A stretch of DNA of 64,000 nucleotides from Timema cristinae (GCA_039000515.1 JBCFYV010001001.1:15811243-15875242), one strand, 5' to 3'; shown: positions 43,891 to 56,935, numbered from the stretch's first letter. A program made the numbers and translations. The notes: generated by a model from the sequence alone, not told the origin.

Positions 43891-44905
43891 AATTTAAATA
43901 ACAAAACATATACAGCTCGATGAGACGAGTGAGACAGCTTAAATGTGTAAGGTGACATCAGTGTTTGCACGAAGAACAATATTTATTTTAAAATGAACAT
44001 TCAAGAGAAAGAACCTGATTTAATAAGTATACAAAGGTTTATGAACTTTAGAAATAGTTATAGCCAAATCAAACTCTTATTACATGACAGACATAGTGTT
44101 CAAGTAACCTTGTGTGCTGCTAGTTCCCGGGACTCTTTCGCATCAGTCACAACATTCGATACAACACATTTTTAATTGACCTTACAAACTATCTTTATTT
44201 ATCTTAAACTAGTCATGATTCAATATTCTGGAAAAATTAAACCGTATTGCATGAGTTCTATTTTGATATGAATAAAGGATACGCTCCTAAAAATATATAA
44301 TATCAAAGTGCCCTTTTTAGTGGCTCATAATTTGTAATCAATCACAAAAATGTGGAAATTTAACTTCATAATGACGCCGTCAAGTGGCTGTAAGTTTAAC
44401 TATCTAAAGTTCAATGATAGAATATTATCTTATTACTGGCCCTTCTTTTCATCTGGAGGTGGCCGACAAATCAAAGGATAAACAATTAAATAGTGTTTAG
44501 CGCCTTCAAGCAGTCTCAAACCTAACTACGTGCAAATGTATATCGGGTACAACATTTACCAAAGCAGTGACAATAAAGGTATCTCACCGTCTTGCGGTCT
44601 TATCTCAAACTAACAGAATGATTAAACTCTACATTATACTAAAATATGTGGAGCCTGCTAACGATGCTATCTGTTAACAAATGACCAAACTATCGCTACA
44701 AAAGGGATTTGAAAGATCCGTGATGCGGATATGCATAATTTTAAGGTTGAAAATACTGTTTTACTCTAACTGCAAAAACTTGAGCTTTAACTTAATCTTA
44801 ATAGTCCAAAAATAATTCAATTTAATATTTAGAGATTCCTAAACAATAATTTAGAAAAAAATGTTAAATTAACTAAGCTGAAAGGGAATTTAGAGTACAA
44901 AGATA
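43891..44905. other. AT-rich stretch between LINE pieces, no feature seen
   Basis: No recognisable exon or repeat; contains motifs such as GACGCCGTCAAGTGGC that may belong to an old element. Confidence 0.4.
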
Positions 44906-45169
44906 TTTATCAAACTATAACTGCGTCGCTCACCTTAACGAAGCCAGTATTGCAATAAGTGACAACATCACCGAATCCTATCTCTATATAGTCTTCGAAT
45001 CTATCACATGTTCTTAAGGAGGGGTAAGGAGTAGTGTCCTTCGAGAATATGCCGGTAAGAAGCAAACTACGGGCTTGCCAAACACAGCCGGTAGAGCGCA
45101 ATGAACACTAATGCATGCGCGGCTTGTTAACAGCGACAAGGAATGAACTACTGACCATGGTTTGTTCAG

Positions 45170-45239
45170 GTATTAGACAGTGCCGGGAGTTGTTGCAGAG
45201 CCGTGGTCTTGCTGAGATGAGTCAACTGGGGCCAGGGTG
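45170..45239 (+). CDS. Candidate internal exon, gene unknown
   Basis: A 70-nt segment bounded by CTGACCATGGTTTGTTCAG| and a strong donor TG|GTGAGT. Only one frame is open across it: IRQCRELLQSRGLAEMSQLG then PGW (enters phase 1, leaves phase 2). The peptide is helix-like and has balanced, protein-like composition, but I recognise no family. It lies between two LINE fragments, and no flanking exon is identified with compatible phase, so it could be chance or part of an element. Confidence 0.3.
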
Positions 45240-45262
45240 GTGAGTGATGTAACCTCAAGTGT

Positions 45263-45645
45263 TTAGGTCATTGTAACGAGGTTACAATTTAGCAAGCATC
45301 GAGTGTATTGTAGACCGCTGCTACTTTCTCCACCTTCCATTTTGTTTTTCAGCATGTTCTCATATATTTTTGTACAGAGCCATTTCAACATTATTTCCTT
45401 ATAATTTTTAAACCTCTTTATGTTTCCTTTCTTAAAAATTGGAACTATAACCATTGTATTCCTGCATATTCTGCAGCTCTCTATAATGTTTATATTTAAT
45501 TTGTCCATAGCGGGTGCTTTTCCCTGGTTCATCCTTTTTTCCACTCTCCTCTTGCTAGTTCTTCATTCCCCTCTGCTTCACTCCCATCTCCACCTTCTTC
45601 TCTCTCGTGTTTCTTTCCTATATGTATATCTTCTTTAACCCTTCC
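45263..45645 (-). pseudogene. LINE reverse-transcriptase fragment (fingers)
   Basis: Reverse frames give MNQGKAPAMDKLNINIIESC (G-K-A-P-G-x-D-x-I fingers motif), VIVPIFKKGNIKRFKNYKEI (the P-I-x-K-K-G ... N-Y-R-x-I block) and a SSSGLQY segment where Q-x-G-F-R normally follows. Dead copy; its expected continuation is at 43,662-43,865, about 1.4 kb further on. Confidence 0.8.
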
Positions 45646-45679
45646 CCTGGCACAGGCGTGAATCAACGTTTCATTTTTA

Positions 45680-45790
45680 TAAGTTAATGTAATGCCATCT
45701 ATCGGTTCATGCCGATTGTGGCGTGTAAAAAGAGCCTAGGTTTGTGAAAATACCTATCTGGCAAAATAGGTAGGCTCTTTCTCACTTTCT
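45680..45790 (+). repeat. SINE family 2, 3' fragment
   Basis: CATGCCGATTGTGGCGTGTA, GTGAAAATACCTATCTGGCA, AAATAGGTAGGCTCTTTCTC. Confidence 0.75.
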
Positions 45791-46234
45791 TGTAGAGTTT
45801 CAGTTCAAAAGGCAACAGGAAATCAACACACTTTCTGAACTTCACTAATACATGGGATTTCTACCAGATGGTGCAGGCAGCACTGACCAGATGAAGGGCT
45901 GAGTGTCTATCAAATCAACATTGGGGTTGAAAAATCATCAACAGCGTTACTTTCCATTGGTTAGGTTCATAAGATAATTTCATGTTTGCAAAGTTAATTT
46001 AAAATCATGTGTACATACATTCTAATAAACATATACTGTACCAACAATTTGTATGGTTTAAAATAAGTTTTAATACTGCATCCGCCCTATAAGAGTTGGC
46101 TGGCAACTGCCAATCTTTCAATATAAATATGGACAGGAGGACTGCAGAGTTATTTTGTTTGTGGTAGCTATACTATAGAAATGCCTTTTCAATATACTCA
46201 TACTACATATAGTTTTTTGAGGACCCAGAGCTCC

Positions 46235-46400
46235 GGGCCTGAGATCCAGATTCACAAGTTTTTAAAAAATGTAGAAGATGAAAGAACCGTTATAATTCAT
46301 CACTGTGAAAAGATAAACCCACTTTTCACCAATGTTGGGAATCGGACCTGGGCCGCTTATCTCATTAGACGGACATGCTACCTACTGAACTAAGGTGTTT
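46235..46400 (-). repeat. SINE family 4 copy
   Basis: Inverse of the family: TTCATCACTGTGAAAAGATA, AACCCACTTTTCACCAATGT, GGGAATCGGACCTGGGCCGC, CATGCTACCTACTGAACTAA. Confidence 0.75.
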
Positions 46401-48305
46401 AATTCCAGTCTTGTCCTTGGTTTCAAGTTTCGTACCAAAATTAAATTTGCCACACAGATGAGAGTCAGGCAGTAGATCAAATTAAATTTAAATATGTCAT
46501 CATGCATGCAACATTTAAGGGTTCAGTTACATAATCATTTCTGTGAATTATTCTTATTTTGTAAAAATGAAGAATTGTGGCTTCTAGAGGCATTATTCAC
46601 TTTTCAAAAATCTGCTAGGAGAGGCCCATTATTATAGATAGTTTCAAAAGAGATTTCATTTTTAATGATTTTACAGGCAAGGACACCCAAAATCTTCTAG
46701 AAGTATACAATTTTCAAATGTTTGCCAAAAGAGGACATTCTCAATAGCTTGTAGTAGCATTCAAACTAAGGGCATACCAATTTTAAAAGGCTTATTGGGT
46801 AAAACCCCTCTGAATATTTTCTAGACATTTGACAAGGGATACTTGGGGCCCCCCTTTGGGTTGGTAAAAACCCCTCAAATATCTTATTTTTACTTTTACT
46901 AACTGCCCTTCTAAACAAATAAGTAAAGTCGAGATTATAAAGAAAGAGGTGCCTACACTTTACCCCTGACAATGGGACCAGTCTGAGCACCTGGCGGGCC
47001 TGCAGGAAGGTGGCTCTTTTGGTTATGAACTGACCAAATAGGAGGGGCTAATCTGCATCGGTGCCAATATTTTTTCTGTTTTAAGATAAATTCTAATTAT
47101 TGAAGCTACTGGATTTGTGGTCTACACTAATAATTAAATTAGTGTGTTCATTATAGGAGAGCAAATGTATTAATTGTGTATTACAGTGGCATATTCTCTG
47201 GGTATGCTAGTTATGCGCTGCATACCCAAAATGATATGGACTAGTTTTTTGTCTAATTCAATTATGTCTGTGCTAACTGTGTGAACACTAATGTTTAAAT
47301 TGTTAAAAATATTGTTCATATTACAAGAATACTGTGTTTTAAGTAATTCTTCTTCCAAAAGGTTATACTTAGCACAATGGGAAACCCAGGGTTGCTACTT
47401 GAAAAACGCAAGGAAAGCTAGGGAGGCTCTTGACCTTGCCCAATGTCTAGGGGGTTGCAACACATTCCTTTCCACTCGCCCATAAGTAAATGGATAATGA
47501 GCTCACTTTTTACACCCCAGGTCATGCTGTTTATGTGAAGCAAGCTAATCATTGTGCCAACTATTGAAAAAATATTCAAGATCACAATGTTTATTTATTA
47601 AACTAATTTAGTATAGTTTAAGTAAAAATACATAAAATAAATATATAATTAATTGTAAAATAATAGTATACGTAACAAGCTTTAAATTATACACTAATTA
47701 AATACATTGATTTATGTTTAGGTATTCTAGTCACATGTATTATCATGTATGTGGCAAACACATTTAACCATTCTTTCAAATTTAGGCATTTCAGCAATGA
47801 TAGAGTGGGAAGGAGTGGGGGGAAGGGATAAGGCGGGTGACGAGGCTATTTTAACCGTTGTTACGGTAATTCTTTTTATTTAGTAGAAAGGATCGTGGAG
47901 TTTTAATAGTGTTCTTTTAGTTTTTGTTTTAAATTAACGACTTATTAGTTAGTCATTGTGATTTTATATAATTATACATAAAATAATCCCAAAAGTCAGG
48001 AGTGTGCACTCACCATTTCAAGATGATTTTAAAGGAAAAGGTAAAATAAAATATATTTTTTTATAATTTACTTAATTAGTGGCGCACCTAGCCATCTACT
48101 TTGGGGGGAGGGAGGGAGGCATTCAATCAAGGCTGTAGCAAGAATGACATTTTGATGGAGAGAGCGTGTTTGTGGTTGCACAACCTCCTAAGCCCTGAAG
48201 CTGAGAACATTTACGGATATTAAATGCTTTTATAAATAATTTTGAGTAGTTTTATAGTAATCTAGTAATTTAAATAATACAAATGGTATCGAATAAAGTT
48301 GTAGT
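46401..48305. other. No gene recognised
   Basis: Contains loosely periodic sequence at 46,560-46,850 (TCAAAnnnnTGCCAAAAGAGG-like) and AT-rich DNA. TTTGGGGGGAGGGAGGGAGG near 48,100 follows GTGGCGCACCTAGCC, a familiar transposon-terminus style. No exon supported. Confidence 0.4.
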
Positions 48306-48309
48306 AGCT

Positions 48310-48455
48310 GCGGTATAGAAATCCGAACTTAATGGCTGGAGTCATCGATATGCTGACCACATGACACCCTCTATCCGCAAGAGTTGGCACTAATTCACCA
48401 AACAGTTTGGTATCCACTCGGTAGGTATAGCTGAATGCGGGCTGACACCATGGAG
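48310..48455. repeat. Interspersed repeat shared with 4,215-4,330
   Basis: GCTGACCACATGACACCCTCT, ATCCGCAAGAGTTGGCAC, GCGGGCTGACACCATGG. Confidence 0.7.
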
Positions 48456-48471
48456 TTACTTTTATTACACT

Positions 48472-48529
48472 TTGGTGCGTATAACCCGAACGGTAGTAAG
48501 ACGCGATGCTAATAATAATAATAATAATA
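48472..48529 (+). repeat. SINE 3' tail fragment
   Basis: GCGTATAACCCGAACGGTAG, TAAGACGCGATGCTAATAAT: only the common tail of SINE families 1 and 3. Confidence 0.8.
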
Positions 48530-48597
48530 TTACACTTTGAGTGGATGGTAATCATCGTCATGGATAAATAAAAGAAGAAGAATATGATAATAATAAT

Positions 48598-48842
48598 ATT
48601 AGCACCGCGTCCTACTACCCGTTCAGGTTATACGCTTTAAGTACTAATTACGCTAATGGATTAGGAATTGGGAAGGTTGAATTAGAGGAAGTGAACCCGC
48701 ATTTGCGTGGAGGGAGAGTGGAAAACCATTTAGGAAAAACCACCCCCAGTTCAACCGACCGAAATTAGAACCTTGATCTCCCGTCCTCAGCAGTCGAGCT
48801 CAACATGACTAGCGCGTTAGCCAACTACGCCACCGAGGCGGG
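48598..48842 (-). repeat. SINE family 3, full length
   Basis: Near identical to 52,566-52,808. Reverse strand: CCCGCCTCGGTGGCGTAGTTG, GCTAACGCGCTAGTCATGTT, GAGCTCGACTGCTGAGGACG; the B box is mutated here (TTCTAATTTCGGTCGG). Confidence 0.9.
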
Positions 48843-49970
48843 TAAGAGAGAATATTGGAGTAGAAGAGGGGGGGGGGCTCAAAATTGCCTAAGATAGCAT
48901 ACAGTTAAAGGAAATAATAAATGTTCGAGAACCAGTGTTCTATATAAACACATCTTCAAAGATATCCCTTGAAATAATCCCTTGACGTTCTTGGACAACG
49001 CTGGTTGAGGGTCCTCGGCCCCCAAATCTCCGTTGCAACTTTTAGAGTACAACATACCTATTAACTTTTCTCAGAATACGCCACTGGTATATTATCATAT
49101 ATGAGTAAAATTATTATATTAAAAGTTAATTTGAATAAAAACTCAACAAAAAAACTACAAAATATAATTTAAAATTACGTTTAGATTATGAATACGTATA
49201 TATAATTTATAGCTGTTTTTCAAGCATCATTAAATTTGTATTAAAATATTTTACAATACATTAAAGATAATAAATGGAAAATGGTACAGGAAAAAGAGAT
49301 ATGAACAAATTTTAGGGAAAAGTTATAGTAAAAAGAGAAACACGGTACACACTTATAATTTCCAAACCGTTATAGGAAGTAAGATTTACCATGCATCTCG
49401 ACACTGGCACAGCCAGGATTGGTTTGTGAGGGGGAGAGGGGGTAGTTTCACTGACTAACTAAGTGGGGTCCATTGGTTTTTCCCGGGGGAAAATTTGAAA
49501 ATTTAAGTACTGCAAAATGCAAATGCATCAAAAGAAATACAATAATATCCAAAATAATTTAAAATTTATAAAAAAATGGTCATAATTCTGTAATTATTAT
49601 GACTACTAAGTTTTTATGAACACATTTTTATTCATGCATACTGCTAAAATATACAAACATGCAAGTTTCAATAAATTGTATTTGGAAATTTGATTTAAAA
49701 ATTATTTTTGAGCTATAATCTGAAAATTCAAATAAGCAACTTGCACTAACTCTTTAACTAATTCACTTTATTTTTATGTTAATTTTCCTTGGCTTCATAG
49801 AAAGTTCAATGAAAATTTCATCCTCCCCATGTGGAAAGATCATATCTGGCTAGAACTGGTCCATATCTGGCCAGATATTCCTAGAACTGGGGCAGAGATT
49901 TTTCCACATGGCTCCGTAACTGACACCTCTGGATGTATGTACATGAAGCCCATTAATTCTCTCTTCATTT
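48843..49970. other. No gene recognised
   Basis: AT-rich, with GACACTGGCACAGCCAGGAT followed by GGGGGAGAGGGGG at about 49,400, a transposon-terminus style sequence. No exon until 49,975. Confidence 0.4.
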
Positions 49971-49974
49971 GTAG

Positions 49975-50018
49975 AGTTCCTCATGTATGATCTCAACAGC
50001 TTTGGGGACGAGAAAGAG
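49975..50018 (+). CDS. Candidate 44-nt internal exon, gene unknown
   Basis: Excellent splice context: CTCTCTTCATTTGTAG|AG and GAAAGAG|GTAAGT. One open reading (phase 1 in, phase 0 out) is FLMYDLNSFGDEKE; a second frame (SSSCMISTALGTRKR) is also open. The first looks like real protein but I recognise no family. It may belong with the 45,170 exon in an unidentified + strand gene, although those two do not join in phase without another exon. Confidence 0.35.
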
Positions 50019-50153
50019 GTAAGTGGGTAACAAAATAGAAAATATAGAAATAAACCTTAATATTTACTATGCGTTGATGATACTAATCATCCAATAGTCT
50101 AATCTAAAATGTGTTTGCTTCTAATATATGTATAGTTCATCTACTATTAGATA

Positions 50154-50763
50154 CAGTCAACTCTCGATTCTACGACCCCGGGAATAGCGTCCCTTTCGAA
50201 GTAACGACACTTTTTTGTGGAACCGTGAAAAATATGGGTAAAAAGGTTGAAAAGTTTAAGGAAATCGGCTGTAAAATGTGTTTGTTGCATTTACTTAGGT
50301 CGCTGCGTTGCAATTATCTTTGTGAGCACTGTATTACTTGTAACTGGGGTGGGTCAGGTATAAAAATAGACACCATCTCATCAATGCCAGCCAATAGCAC
50401 TTGACTCTGTCCACCCCCTCCCAAAAGCAAGACAATGTTTCCCCGCGCGCGACTGCCGCTACATCACGCGCCAGGCTTGTTTTTGCCATTGTTATTTCGA
50501 TTCTCGATTTGGTTTGATTTTGAGAACAATTTTTGACGACCCATGCTATTGTTTAACATTGTTATTTTGATTTGGTTACTTTTTTGGTTGGATTTTGTGG
50601 ACGATTTTTGATGACCCACTCTATTTGTTGTCTAAAAAATGCATTTTTTTCGTATGAAGGTCAGGGGTGGAACAACATCTGTTAAAATTCCAATAACGAC
50701 CCCTTCGAAATAACGACCCTTTTCCAGGGAACCGTGAACGGTTGTAGAATCGAGAGTTGACTG
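50154..50763. mobile_element. pogo/Tigger-like MITE, 610 bp
   Basis: Terminal inverted repeats CAGTCAACTCTCGATTCTACG and the inverse CGTAGAATCG-type right end (GTTGTAGAATCGAGAGTTGACTG), flanked by TA on both sides (50,152-50,153; 50,764-50,765). A second tier, TCGAAGTAACGACAC...GGAACCGTGAA against TCGAAATAACGACCC...GGAACCGTGAA, lies just inside. End sequence and TA duplication fit pogo/Tigger. No transposase encoded. Confidence 0.85.
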
Positions 50764-51837
50764 TATACGGTATTTGAAATAAAATAACACTCCAATAATA
50801 TAATATATGACCTGCATTCCAAACAACATTTCCTAACCCAATTGCCATTATGTTATGTTCATTTTTAATGTAACATAAATTTTAACTGTAGTAAAATAGA
50901 TCACTAAATAAATTACACAATTACAAGAGTTTCTCATAGTATGTCAAATAAGTTTTAATATTGGTATTCAAGTTTAACATAATGTTTGTTGGACAACTAA
51001 TTTTGCCCAAATTACATAACATTTCACTATAAAATATTAAATAACATATTTTGCTTTCTCTTTTCATCAACTATATGAAACATCTTAAAACGCATACTTT
51101 TGTATTAACTGTCAGGCAACATGAAACCTACAATATAGATGAAACCTGAAGATTAGGTAGCTGTAAGTCAATTGTCAATGTCAATGCCGACAGGAAGAGT
51201 TTATGATAAGCCTTTAAGTATCGAATTCCATTGCAAGCCGCCAAACACCCGAATAATTAGTTTTCCTTCCAACCGATACTCATGGGACTATTCGAGTAAA
51301 TACTAAATACCCAATACTCATAAATATTCCATACTCGAAACTCGATTGTACTATTACTAGTCTACTCGGACAGCAGCTAAATACTAGCTTTGACCGTGGT
51401 TGGAAAGTGAAAAAATATCGTTCCATCAAAACACTGTGAATACAGGTCACAGTGAAAAATCACTGGTATAAATCACCGATATTTTAAAATCACAGTCACT
51501 GTATTCACTGATATCGTAAAATCACGGTTTTGCCCATATTTACTGTTGAAGCACCCCAACACACACCGACCTTGACAGTTGACACGCCGTCGAGGCGGTG
51601 TTTGACCGGCAATTGTTTAATTTTTAGTCTGCTAGAGATATAGCTCGTAGAGTAATATGTATGATCTGTGATAACGTACGTTAATTATACTGATTGTGAG
51701 TGTTGTGTTGGATAATTTGTCATGTGCAGTGAAAAGAAGACACCAAAAATCTGTAAGTAGCCTATATACTAATTCGGGCTTATAGACAGAGCCGGATTTA
51801 CGTATGTGGGGGCCTCGGCCCTCTAGGCGGCATATAG

Positions 51838-51866
51838 TGTGTGTGTGTGTGGGGGGGGGGGGGGGC
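51838..51866. repeat. GT microsatellite followed by poly-G
   Basis: GTGTGTGTGTGTG then about 15 G. Length likely unreliable in assembly. Confidence 0.85.
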
Positions 51867-51996
51867 AAAAAACTGATGTAAATTACATCATAGCATGTCC
51901 GAGGAAAGGTAACAATTTAAGCAACTTTTGATTTAACACGAATTTAATCATAGCAAAGTAAAATGAAGTAAACTACATAAAGACTTCATTTAAAAA

Positions 51997-52808
<812 letters not shown>

Positions 52809-52949
52809 TTATTCAACATTTAAACAACTCCTTTGACAATTTTAGGGGATGTAGACATACAGAATGTCATACTCTATTAAGCCTTATTTCTTATAATATT
52901 CATTGGTAACATTTAATTTGGTAGATTTAACATATTAATATGCATCCTA

Positions 52950-53148
52950 ACCCACTCCGGTGGCGCATGATTTAAGGCGCTACTCTCACAATAGAGTGTA
53001 CTGAGGGTGGTTTTTCCTAAATAGTCTCCCTCTCTCCTTCCACGCAAATGCAGGCAGATTACCTCCAAAATGCTTCCTTCCTCTTCCCTACTCCATTAGA
53101 GTAATAATAATACGCACATAACCTGAACAGTAGATACGATGGTAGGAA
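52950..53148 (+). repeat. SINE family 3, internally deleted
   Basis: CCCACTCCGGTGGCGCATGA, GGCGCTACTCTCACAATAG, then directly GTGTACTGAGGGTGGTTTTT: the B-box segment is deleted. Tail ATAACCTGAACAGTAGATAC. Confidence 0.8.
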
Positions 53149-53304
53149 TAAAAACTATGTATCCCAACTACCCCTTCACACACACATTATCTGTACCCCC
53201 TCCCCTCACGCTCCCACTTAAAAAAAAATTATATCGTCACAATCAGCACACTTTCTAGAATAATTAGCTTTAACATTATTCTTATATTTATTTACTATTT
53301 TGTT

Positions 53305-53540
53305 CAGCACCTAGCCTTACTATACGTTTGGGCTTTCATTTTAATGGGCACTAAAGGGGTAAGGACAGCAAAGGTATAATGTAGAGTAAATGCTCCCTCA
53401 TTTGCCCACAGTGAGAGGGGGAATCTATTTTAGAAGACACTTTTTTAGGGTACCCGGCTGGGATTTGAACCACAGCCTCCCGGTACCAATGTACCAAATT
53501 ATATGTTCCTGCCTGACGATTTAAACCGCGTGCCCCTTGA
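53305..53540 (-). repeat. SINE family 3, old copy
   Basis: GCACCTAGCCTTACTATACG, GCTCCCTCATTTGCCCACAG, GTACCCGGCTGGGATTTGAA and CCGCGTGCCCCTTGATGCGG: diverged inverse of the family. Confidence 0.65.
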
Positions 53541-54535
53541 TGCGGGTCATGCTGAAATGTTCAAATATCATTAATTTAAGTTACTCCAATGATGAAGACT
53601 ACCAAACAATTTATCGAAGCCTCCCCAAGTTGTCTTGATATTAAGCTTTAGTCATTTTTAAGCCCTCTACACACAATACATTTTTGGCCACGCCCCTAGG
53701 TTGATTAATATCATTTCAGATGTACTAAATAAATAACGTAACGTTTGTTTAAAAGTAAAAATGTGACCTCCTTTGTCTGATGTTATCCTGGTAGCAGATT
53801 TCATGAAATTGCCGTCCTAGTGCGCCATTGGTTCTCTCTCTTAAAATGGTCTGACCAATGAACGATCAGGCATATGCTCTCTCCTCGCCCAGAATGAAAA
53901 CAGTAAAATGCGCCACTATCGATCAGTCCAGTTTTCTACAAAAAAAAAAAGTCATTCGGTCAATGTGAGGGAAAAAATACGCAAGTCACGTGGAGAACGA
54001 TGAATTTTGCAATGCTGAAGTAAAATAAGTCTACCCTTTCTCACCTCAAAAATAAAATGAAATGAAAATATTTGTTATATAAAATAAAATATATTAATAA
54101 AAACCCTGCATAACAATTGGGAAAGGTCCCCGAAATATATTATGAATAAAGTCCGTACTAGGAACGCATAGCAATGGTGGAGAGTAGATTTTTCCTGGTT
54201 ATCACGTGCATTGACCTGCTGGATTCTCATGCTGTCCTCATACCGGCCGAATCAGTTCGAATCCCTTTACGATATTGCTATTGTATTGATTCGCATTGAT
54301 TTTATTGGAACTTGTTTTCATAAAAAAAATATATGAAGGAACCATATAAGATAAAGAAAAGTGACAAAATGATAAGATTTTAAAGGAAGAGGTTAAAATT
54401 TCAAAATAATTGATCAGAATTGGCAAAATTTGATCAACATTGAGTCAGTCAGACTCGATTCGAAATGATTGTGTAGCCCGAAGAAACTATTCTATGAAAA
54501 TGAGAGCAAAATTCATTCTTTTAAAAATGTGACTT
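53541..54535. other. No feature recognised
   Basis: Mixed AT-rich DNA; CACGTGGAGAACGATG near 53,987 gives only a seven-codon frame. Confidence 0.45.
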
Positions 54536-54597
54536 AGATTATTGAGAGAAGGAAAGTGTGTATTGTGCTTCGAGATGATGATATATCTTGTTTTGTC

Positions 54598-54732
54598 ATG
54601 ACGACGTCAAACAAGATGAGCGGTACTGGAAACGCTGGAGACCAGGGAAACAAGACACTTGAAGAGGTAGATTTGGCGCGAGATGCACGCGCTGAAGGTG
54701 TAGAGGGGACGGTTAGCAATGAACTGCAATAA
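54598..54732 (+). CDS. Candidate short coding segment, function unknown
   Basis: ATG opens 44 codons to TAA: MTTSNKMSGTGNAGDQGNKT, LEEVDLARDARAEGVEGTVS, NELQ. The frame is open upstream to about 54,538. It is CpG- and GC-rich compared with its flanks, hydrophilic and protein-like; ATGACGACGTCA at the start includes a CRE-like core. It could be a small protein, a first exon, or part of an unrecognised repeat. No family match, and no clear donor inside it. Confidence 0.25.
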   Translation: MTTSNKMSGTGNAGDQGNKTLEEVDLARDARAEGVEGTVSNELQ

Positions 54733-56785
54733 GGCAAAGGACCTCATCTTGAATACAGTACAGAAATAAAAGTTTCGCTGTTGTCATTGCATAAAATATA
54801 GGCCCTAAACTATTAATCATTAAATACATAGTTTTAAATGTGCTTGATCTTATATTTTAAGTGTTCTTTCTAAGCTATTTGTTTATTGATTAATTAATAA
54901 AACGCATTTTTTTAAAAAGAATAAGAGGACGCTCGTATCTATTAATTTGTTCCACTCCTAATAATATAAGAATAATTTTAATGATTTTAAAAAAAACTTT
55001 TTTGCAAACTAAACTTTGTACACGAATAACTTGATTGTATTTTTGAGGTTCGTATTTTTTTTTCTATGCCAAAGGTGTTACAAATTTGAAGACAAAAAAA
55101 AACTTGGGAAGACGAATAGCTAATTTCACTCGATTTTAACCAAACTCGATATACATAATTAAAGGACTTTCAAACGAAACAACTATTAATTAACACATTA
55201 TTGCTTCCGATTTCATTCAAGCTAGATATAGGCCTACACAGAATACTCTATTTGGAAACAATAGGTGGACTATTTTGTTACTTTAGCCAAACGACCGGAC
55301 CAAAGGTGGAAGTATCTTACCGTAAAATATTTAGTTCAAATAATAAATAAACAATACATTTACACAAGAAAATAATTTACCCGCCAAAATACTTATTTTA
55401 ACGCTACGTGTAATCCTCAAGTGCGTACGAAGCTAATTTGTCTAGGAGGGTTCAATAAAAAATGTTACTATAATTTTAGCTCTCTAGCTGGGATCCATCA
55501 AGTTCAAAGGGGGGTCCGGACCCCTCCAATCCCCCGTTTTTAAGCCCGTGGTAGCCCCGTTTCAATTCGGGCTATCGGTAGCTTGTACTAACCAAACTTA
55601 GAAAATAGAATGACGTAGATAAACTTCAAACAAATGAATTATTCTCAATAAAGTGTAGAAAACTATGAAAAATAAAACCAAGGGACGAGGTTGGAAACAA
55701 GGAGCTTCGGATCAGCCAAGCCCCCTAGTTTTTTTATACCTGTTTTAAAACTAATATTCTTGCCATAAGTTGGTATAATATGCTATTATAAAATAATTTT
55801 GTATATTTGAGAAGCTTTCTAATTAATATATTTAATGTAAAACCTTTTGTTATGCTTAGACAACATTATACATTTGGGTGTTCAGTAAACCAACAGTATA
55901 TTATTGTAATGTTGATCTTTCCCCATTGGCCTAGAACACTAAAGTCCTCAGCTCTCCAGTCCACTTTCACGGGTGAAACTGGAGATAAGCCTTGTATTCT
56001 TATTATCCAGTGTTTTGTTGTGTTTATATTCCATATACAACCATTTTCGACAAACATTGCGTGGTTGGGTGGCAATGACCTTCTCCATATGTATGTGCTC
56101 TTAGTATACTTGTTGTTTACTTTTGGCCCATAAAACCTTGTATCGTATTTTGAGTTTAAAAAAAACCTGTACACAATACTTCAAACGTAAAACAAACATA
56201 ATTGCCATATTTGGCTTAAGAATATTACATTTTATACAAAATATACATTTGTGTTATGTGTGTATACCAGTAGCGTACGCAGGATTGCGAAGTAGGAAGG
56301 GTTCAAGTGGGTCTCGGGGGAGTTAACCCCAACCGCCAGAGGCAAATTTTTTTTTTACCATTATACACCCTTAGAAGCTTTTTTTGTAACGTTTTTATTG
56401 GCATTTGTTAACTTGATCATTTATATTTTTACTATTATGAATGTGATAATCTAACATAATAATAAATAAATAGGCCTAAATTAAAGTTGGCTTAGCCATA
56501 ACATACAGTCATAAAAATCACCGATTTTTAATAATAGGTTAATGTTTATATCCTCATATTTTTTTTGTAAAACACTTAACAATATTAGCCAAAATATTTA
56601 TACGGCGGTCACATTTAGCTGCATACTCCCTTCCCTACATTTTATTTTCTCTTGAAATCTGCGTAGATCTCGGGGCATCCCCAAACTACAGAAGGGGTGG
56701 CTCGATCCCCCTTCAAGCTACTGGTGTATATCATACATATATTTCAAATATTTAATTTTTATTATACATTTATACTATTTAAATT
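54733..56785. other. No gene recognised
   Basis: AT-rich with fragments in transposon-terminus style (GGGGTCCGGACCCCTCC near 55,515; AGTAGCGTACGCAGGATTG near 56,270). Overlapping frames at 55,807-56,174 on both strands have no recognised motif. Confidence 0.4.
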
Positions 56786-56789
56786 CTAT

Positions 56790-56935
56790 GTTATTGAACG
56801 ACTTTGTGTCTCAGTGGGTAATGTGGCCCCGATACAAGTCCTTGAGTCGATTCCCGTTAGTGGTCACAATATTTAGGCTAACTGTTTGGTAACTGTTTTG
56901 TCCCGCTTTTCAATTAATAAAATATCTAGACGTGT
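56790..56935 (+). repeat. Possible SINE family 7 (tRNA-like head)
   Basis: GACTTTGTGTCTCAGTGGGTA, ATGTGGCCCCGATACAAGTC, CTTGAGTCGATTCCCG resembles a tRNA-derived head with A and B boxes. Single copy seen. Confidence 0.45.
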
